A stretch of DNA of 64,000 bases from Mytilus galloprovincialis (taxonomy: Eukaryota; Mollusca; Bivalvia; Mytilida; Mytilidae), in NCBI RefSeq assembly GCF_965363235.1, contig NC_134851.1, positions 22,369,847 through 22,433,846 on the forward strand, written 5' to 3'. Below are positions 57,998 to 64,000 of the stretch, in pieces. A program made the position numbers and the translations under genes. How positions within the stretch are numbered: the first letter of the stretch is position 1; each line of letters opens with the position of its first letter. The notes beneath the pieces were generated by a model. The model was not told the origin of the DNA and searched no databases. It was given only the letters and a program-made list of their open reading frames with translations.

Positions 57998-59718
57998 GAA
58001 ATTAGGCATTAAGCTTAAATCCTAGGCAACAAGCTAACGCCTAGGCATTGAGTTATTGCCTGAAATTTTTAGGCATTAAGCTTATTACCTGAAATCTGAT
58101 GATGATTATTCATCCTATTGCCGAACATGATTTTTAGGCAATAAGTGAAATCTGTTATTTAAGTACATTTAGTGATTTTTTTCTTGAAATAAAGTAGTTC
58201 CTAAATTACATTCCAAAAATTAATAAATATTTATTTGACAAGTCTTTAAATTTTAGTAATTTTCTTATTCAAAACAGAATTGTATCAAACTTTTTTTATC
58301 GAAGTACAAAAATTCAAAAAAGATTTAAAAAAAGTGATTGTATCCAATATTAAAAGGGAGAGACTCAATGTAATCTTTATAATATGTTTTTGAAAATGTT
58401 TAAATTTGGAAAAGGCACATAAAAAAACAGGTCGTGGCGGCATGAGATCGCATGATAAAATAACTTAATAATGAATATGCTAATATTTCCCGTGATGCAA
58501 TTGAATTAATTCTGTCACTTTGTGAAAATTGCAATATGAAAAAAACATATAGGGAAAGAAGGAGTAGTGAAACCCAATTTATCTAAAGACTTTAACAGTA
58601 GAGGACAAGTTGATTGGATGCATTTTCAATCAAACCCAGATGGAACTATAAATTTATTATAGTGTTTCAAAACCACCTTACAAAATTTTGTAACATTAAA
58701 GCTCTAACCTCAAAATGTCCATCAGAGGAGGTTTTCAATCTGACTGATATTTTTTACAATTTTTGGTGCGCCCAATATACTGCAAAGAGACAATGGTCGG
58801 GAATTCACAGCTTTGGTCATATCTTAGTTAAAATTAATGTGACCAGAACTTGTTATCGTTCATGGCAAACAAAGACATCCCCAATCACAGGTTAGCATTG
58901 AGCGATCGAATGGAGATATCCATGACATGCTAACTGCATGGCTGAGGGACATAGAATCAACAAAGTGGTCAATTAGTATCAAGTTCGTCCAGATTCAAAA
59001 GAATTAAGATCTAAACAAAGGCATTGGACGATCCCCCTATGAAGCCTTGTTTGCTAAATGTGCAACAAATGGATTAACATCAAAAACTAAAGTTCCGTAA
59101 GAAATATTTGTGACCTTAGAAAGGGAGGAGGACTTACGTCAGCTCCAGTCGGAGTCTTTAAATAACCAACCTATAACTTCAAATACTACAGAAAACATTG
59201 ACAATGCCCTCTATATACCAGAATCAAATTCAAAATGAGGAAACTTTCTTCTTCAATCACTGATGAAACGCAAATGGTAAGTTGTAAAAAGTAACTAGAA
59301 ATATTTTAAAAAAATATTAAAACGACTCTTTTATCTTGGAGGGCTTTAACTAAAGTATTACATTATTTCAATGTAATTTAATGTTTAACATTTTTAGATT
59401 AAGTGTAAAATCCAACGATCATTATAAACAAAAACGTTATTATCAAAAAATTGTAACTAAACTTTATAAACAGATTTATTCTAGTCCTGCTTGATAAATA
59501 TTTATAGTTACACAAAATTAAATGTTTTTATCTTATTATTTATTCAAACTGTTTTTCAGGATGTCTTAAAGTGCTATGTATGTGAAAAAGATACACTGGG
59601 AGATCATATGAGTAGTAAATGTGACAAACACATTCATGTTATATGTGGAACTACTGTAAGTGAAGAGGGATACGGTTCTAAGGTGTTATGTACAAATCTG
59701 TTGTAACTCTATAACAGT
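57998..59718 (+). mobile_element. Broken integrase-bearing element (Ginger / KRBA2-like, gypsy-related integrase)
   Basis: Relative to block D this is an insertion. It opens with repeated AGGCATTAAGCTTA / TTAGGCAATAAG phrases (58000-58165). The plus strand then carries pieces of a DDE integrase core like that of KRBA2/SCAND3-type proteins: RGQVDWM, SNPDGTYKFIIVFQNHLTKF and TDIFYNF at about 58590-58760, and a region like SPYEALFAKC near 59030. A Cys/His knuckle follows at 59565-59700 (KCYVCEKDTLGDHMSSKCDK, then IHVICGTT). It is a fossil, broken in several places. Confidence 0.65.
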
Positions 59719-59942
59719 TATTCCATTTGATCTCTTATTCTATTTCGTTTAAATCAAAGATCTATAGCTAAAGTGTAATATCTTATATCTAACCTCCTAT
59801 AGATTCAAGGGGATATGATTTGTTAATGAATTACACGTGACATCTTATACTTGCTTGTTTGTCTGACTCAATTTAATCTTGTTTGTACATTTTAAAATTT
59901 GTAATTTGCGAATTGGCATATTTTCTAAGAAGATTCAAACTT

Positions 59943-60152
59943 TACGCCAAAACAATAGATGAAGCATTTGATGATAAACAACTGAAAACATATGCGGAAC
60001 ATTCATCAAAGTTAAGAAGTAGTTATTATTGGCATTTGTTTTTTTATAGACCACTGGAAGTAGGTTCTTACTATTATGACTACTCACTTCGACCCAATAT
60101 ACATCGTATCCTGTCATTAGCAAACTGTGGAATTTATATTGTTATGTTATAA
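59943..60152 (+). CDS. Colinear short frame, copy C
   Basis: 68 codons read AKTIDEAFDDKQLKTYAEHS, then SKLRSS, LFFYRPLE, and SLANCGIYIVML before TAA. It matches the frame in copy B in phase and stop. The open frame continues upstream to 59883 but the shared part starts at AKT. A possible acceptor TTTTTTTATAG precedes ACCACTGG. In copy D the whole segment is absent. Function unknown. Confidence 0.3.
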   Translation, partial: YAKTIDEAFDDKQLKTYAEHSSKLRSSYYWHLFFYRPLEVGSYYYDYSLRPNIHRILSLANCGIYIVML

Positions 60153-60615
60153 ATAAAAAAGCAGATATCATTTACGTAGATCTATTCCCGGCTCAATTCA
60201 ACATTTGTGATTTGTCAATTGGTATATTTTTCCTGTCTTTTTCTTTATAATCTTAAGCGCTCAACGATTAAGCGGATATTGCAAAATTTTATGTCCGTTT
60301 TCGGTCCATTAAGAATATTAAGTGTTATCATAAATTGATCTCCTTTTAAATAACATATCACGCAAACTTCATTACCTTAACATTATAAACAGAAGCAGAC
60401 TGAAGTAAATGCAAATATTCGAAAGGAATATGTTCTATTTTATTAACGACAAATGCAGCTAGTTATTCTACTATCTTATTTATTTGTAGTAAATGTTTTT
60501 AAAGAAGTAGCGATCAGGTGTTTCAAAAATGAGTTCAATTAGTTTACAAATGACATTCCCGGTAACAACCTCAGTAGGTTTTCTGTTCGTCCTTTCGTTA
60601 ATTGTGTGTAGTTTG

Positions 60616-62335
60616 AGAATCCCGAATTACCCCAAAATGTATGTCAAATACTGCATTTCCATGATAGTATGAGAAAACAATTGATATAAAAGATTGTTAA
60701 TATTACATCTATCTCCAGGCGATGGAAGTACGATAGAGTGGCATGTATGAAAAGATTTACTATATTTTACAGACAGTCTGCGAAACAATTTACCATTATA
60801 CAGAAGGATTGTCTTTATCACATTTATCTTCCATTGATCGTACATGTAGGATGCATTGCGATATGTGGTAAGAAGATAAAGTGACATGTATAAATTGTAT
60901 TTAATGTTAGGTTAAACCACAATGATACTACATTTAGACTATTGTAAGTGTTTGCGTCTGTACTGCTAAAGTGAATGTCAAATTTGTTGTTTAAAACACT
61001 GTTAAATATCTTAAACAATAAATAGACATACTATTATAATTATATATACCCAAATGAAAAAAAAAACATTAAACAACATGAATATGAATACAAACCAAAC
61101 ATACACTGAACAAGACCTAAAATACGTTGCCTAAAAAGTAAGTGTATTGCATAGTTTGTTTATCAGTCTTGTATGAATGTGACTGAGGAAATGTTTGGTT
61201 TTCCGTTTTATTTACGAAAATATTTAAGTAAATTGATAAGTAAGAAATCATTATAAACGATAAATACATGGTCTTATAATCAATATATAATCTAAATTTT
61301 CGTTTAATTTGATGTAAGTAAAAATGATTAATTCAATCGAATAATCCCACTTTCCTATAAAGTTTTATTTAATGTTGTGTCGATTGTATATCCTTTCTGA
61401 TGACGTCATAGGGGTATCTATGGCTGATTAAACAATACATTTCGCTTACTGCATTTTTATTTTTATTTGTGGTACTCTTGTCTTTTTATGTATAACATTT
61501 CAAAATTCAAATCTTGTGAAGTTTGTAAAATCCTTTATATCAGTATTTTATTTATATAATTCACTCGATTGCGTATAAGTGTACTTATATAGCAAAGCAT
61601 TTTTTAACATACATACAAATAGTCAAACTCGGTTGCTTACTTATGCGTAATTGTTGAAACTATGTCAGAGAAATTATTCATATTTTACATAAGTAAAATT
61701 TCATTTTGTTACACTATGCGTAGTTTCATAACCATTTATGGTTATCGATATTCTCTGTCATAAGACCACTATAATCCTTTTTTATTTACTAGTAGCTTTT
61801 TACAAACTAATCTCGGGATTAACTTCCATTAAGTATTTCAACGTATACAAATAATTTGTAATTCCAGCACAGTAGTTCTGTGTGATCTCCTATTATATAT
61901 CGTTTAAATCAAATATCTATAACTAACAAATAATATTTAATATACTTCCTTGTTTGCAGAGGTCCCTTTAATCTTTCTTGTCACATTTAACATTTGTAAT
62001 TTGTTATTTGCAAATGGGCATATTTTTTAATGTCTTTATAATCCTTAGAGATCAAAACTTTAGCGGATAAAGCAATATATATGTTGCTTTGCAATCCATT
62101 AGGTCTCTTTTGCTGGTAATATTACCGGATTGATCTGCTTTTAGTATTATATCACGTAAACTTCATTTATTTAAACATGTTTAATAAAACCAGACTTAAG
62201 TAAGTGCAAGTATTATAAATGAATTTATTTCTTTATCAACGACAATTGCAACAAGTAAAGCAAATTTTCACGATTTAATAATATTTACGTATTTGTAACG
62301 CTTCGTTTTGTTAATCAAAGAAAGAGTAATAAATT
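60616..62335. repeat. Tandem block array, copy D
   Basis: Satellite-like units lie at 60640-60900. TTTGATGTAAGTAAAAATGA is at 61308, CTGATGACGTCATAGG at 61399, TCTCGGGATTAACTTCCATT at 61811 (as in copy C at 57954), AATGTCTTTATAATCCTTAG at 62030, and ACGACAATTGCAACAAGTAA near 62240. The short frame of copies B and C is missing between GGGCATATTTTTT and AATGTCTTT. Confidence 0.75.
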
Positions 62336-62599
62336 CCTCAATGTAAAACGTGACATGATTATCAATGAGGAAATTAAACACTAAAAGACAGGGATATTGA
62401 AAATTTAAAAAAGGTCAACAAAGAGTATTCAACAATGAATTATATATGCCCTTGTCCTACTGTCTCTAAACTATTTGCTTGTAATGAAACTAGAATAGGA
62501 ACTTTGATAATCTATGAATTACTACATTGGTTTTAAGAGTGGGCTCTCATCCGAACCACTCATATCTACTCCACTTTTGATAAACACGCAAAAGTATGA
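62336..62599. other. Intergenic, nothing recognised
   Basis: AT-rich sequence after the last block copy. Confidence 0.5.
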
Positions 62600-62880
62600 A
62601 TTAATTGAAATACAAAGGATTTTCTAATCCAAGGCATAGAATACCTTAGCCGTATTTGGCACAATATTTTGGAACTTTGGGTTTTCAGTGCTCTTCAACT
62701 TTGTACTCGCTTTGGATTTCTACCTTTTTGATATGAGCGTCAATGATGAGTCTTATTGAGACGAAATAAGACGAAATACACGTCTGGCTTATCAAATTAT
62801 CAACCATACACATTGGATAACTATTAAAACCACTGGGTTGAAGGCACTCCTGGTGGACGTATTGTTCCTGAGGGTATATT
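62600..62880 (-). repeat. GACGCG-type dispersed repeat, reverse copy
   Basis: AATCCAAGGCATAGAATACC, TAGCCGTATTTGGCACAATA, GTGCTCTTCAACTTTGTACT, GATATGAGCGTCAATGATGA, then GGCACTCCTGGTGGACGTAT. The modules are those of 18820-19200 in opposite orientation. Confidence 0.9.
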
Positions 62881-62904
62881 TATATGCTTATTTTAAAAAA
62901 AAAA

Positions 62905-63140
62905 ATACTATTTGCAAAAGTATGATTTATTGGAAATACTAAGAATTGTCTTATCCAAGGCAGAGATTACTTTCGCACAACATTTTTTTAATTTAGGGTC
63001 CTAAACGCTCTTCAACTTTGCTCTAAGTTTTTGTTTTCTAACTATTTTGATATGAGCGTTACTGATACATCTTATTAGCCGAATCGAGTGTCTGATGTAT
63101 CAAGTGATAAACCTAGTATCTTTGATAACTTTTTACAGTT
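62905..63140 (-). repeat. GACGCG-type dispersed repeat, second reverse copy
   Basis: TTATCCAAGGCAGAGATTAC, CGCTCTTCAACTTTGCTCTA, GATATGAGCGTTACTGATAC, AGTATCTTTGATAACTTTT. More diverged than its neighbour at 62600, and in tandem with it. Confidence 0.85.
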
Positions 63141-63889
63141 TATAATTTAGGTGGAAATACACATAGATATGGCCTGTAGTAAAATATTCGTGGATTTACT
63201 TCTAAAAGTAAGCAAAGGATGTATATAAACGATAACACGATGTGTTATTTTATGTTTTCTCTCATCAGATGCGCCTTTCGACAATCAATATCAATTCAGT
63301 AATCCGTTTTGAGACAAAGGCATGTGAAAATACAATATCTTATAAAATCGTTGATGTGTTGGATTAACCGGAAAACACAGGTAGTATTGTCGAATATGAT
63401 CCTAACAAGGAACCAGAGCTATACATAAGGGAGATTCATTACTTATTTTCAATTCATCTATTCAACTTCAATGATACGATATCCGTATGATTATGTCAGA
63501 ACTAATATACTCAGCTACAAAAAAATAGCATTTTGAAATTTGCACTGAATTCACTAAAAAGACCATGCTGTTTTATTTTATTTTAATTTTATTAATCATG
63601 TTTATGATGTCATAAGAACATTATGAAGATATAAATTTTGAAAAAAAATCATCGGTAACTTTGGACTACTTTGCAAGCAAGACAGCAATAATTATATACA
63701 GACTGTTCTCCGCTTCTTATTGATTCAAAATTTAAGTAGCAGACGCCCGAGGGTTCAGCATGTTTTACACTCGTATTGTAATTATGATGCTCAGCATTAA
63801 TTTTGTATCAGAATTGTACACACGAGAATGTGTGAAAAATGTAAAAAAAAAAGAGGCTAAAGATGTGTAAATTCAAATTCATAAATAGA
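63141..63889. other. Intergenic, nothing recognised
   Basis: No gene or clear repeat seen. Confidence 0.5.
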
Positions 63890-64000
63890 AAATGAACCGA
63901 CGAAGACATAACTCAAAAATGTAAAAGCGACCAATAGACAAACAGCAATATACACATAGAAAATTAAAGACTCAGCAACACGACCACCAAAAACAGGATT
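63890..64000 (-). repeat. Retroelement 3'-tail fragment running off the window
   Basis: GAAAATGAACCGACGAAGAC, CAATATACACATAGAAAATT, CAGCAACACGACCACCAAAA parallels 46140-46255. The rest of the copy would lie beyond the window end. Confidence 0.6.

Larger units (their letters stand above)
57485..60615. repeat. Tandem block array, copy C
   Basis: Satellite-like units at 57550-57830 are very close to copy D (AGACAGTCTGCGAAA, CAGAAGGATTGTCTTTAT, TTGATCGTACATGTAGGATG). The CRE region of B and D is missing here. An element of about 1.7 kb (57998-59718) is inserted relative to D. The block then continues with CGTTTAAATCAAAGATCTAT, the short frame (59943-60152) and TTCTTTATAATCTTAAGCGC. Confidence 0.75.

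Noticed and set aside
57574-60887. Similar minus-strand frames with SFHTCHSIVLPS and GDRCN motifs at 57574, 60627 and 49064
   Set aside because: They follow the satellite-like units. Similarity comes from the DNA repeat and the frames are short and inconsistent between units.
1-64000. tRNA, rRNA or CRISPR features
   Set aside because: No B-box with a foldable cloverleaf, no rRNA-like conserved stretch and no array of identical spaced repeats of CRISPR type was seen. The tandem repeats present are of satellite or transposon type in animal DNA.

Overview
The window is AT-rich, intron-containing animal DNA. Several repeat families in it are ones I recall from marine bivalves, above all mussels (Mytilus). 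Examples are elements ending in ACCACATCTTC, repeats carrying GACGCGCGTTTCGTCT, elements starting CTAGAGGCTCTCAAGAGCC, and families bounded by CAGGGGCGGATCC. The bivalve assignment is inference from memory, not from a search. Most of the window is intergenic or intronic DNA filled with transposon remnants and tandem repeats.

One host gene is well supported. It is a rhodopsin-class neuropeptide G-protein-coupled receptor on the minus strand, in five coding exons between 45825 and 33675. The exons join in frame across four GT-AG introns and give 301 residues covering all seven membrane helices and a short tail. The first exon, with the start codon, was not found. Sequence around helices 2, 3, 6 and 7 looks most like the CCAP / neuropeptide S / vasopressin-type receptors. 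Introns 1 and 2 are large and hold many mobile and fold-back elements.

Layout: 1-16.6 kb is bounded by two inverted copies of a repeat holding eleven TCCCATGGGA palindromes. Between them lie a 1.15-kb internally duplicated element (2870-4022), a Mutator-like non-autonomous transposon with 9-bp target duplication (8838-10705) that carries a younger insertion, and a 128-bp tandem array (12670-13240). From 16.6 to 33.4 kb there are dispersed repeats, a 1.2-kb element ending in a perfect hairpin (20304-21480), a decayed Penelope-like fragment and no convincing gene. The receptor gene spans 33.4-45.8 kb. A Penelope-like reverse transcriptase element on the minus strand covers 46.1-48.7 kb.

From 48.7 to 62.3 kb there is a decaying tandem array of four roughly 3-kb blocks. 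Each block starts with a ~110-bp satellite-like region. Three keep a CRE-type TGACGTCA-like site and a GTAAGT donor-like site, and two keep a colinear short reading frame. The copies are interrupted by different insertions, including a 2.96-kb DNA transposon with CTAGTCA-rich ends (51371-54334) and a broken integrase-bearing element (about 57998-59718). The end of the window (62.3-64 kb) is dispersed repeats. The candidates most worth pursuing are the CTAGTCA transposon, the fold-back 11-bp-period arrays inside receptor intron 2, and the four-copy block array.
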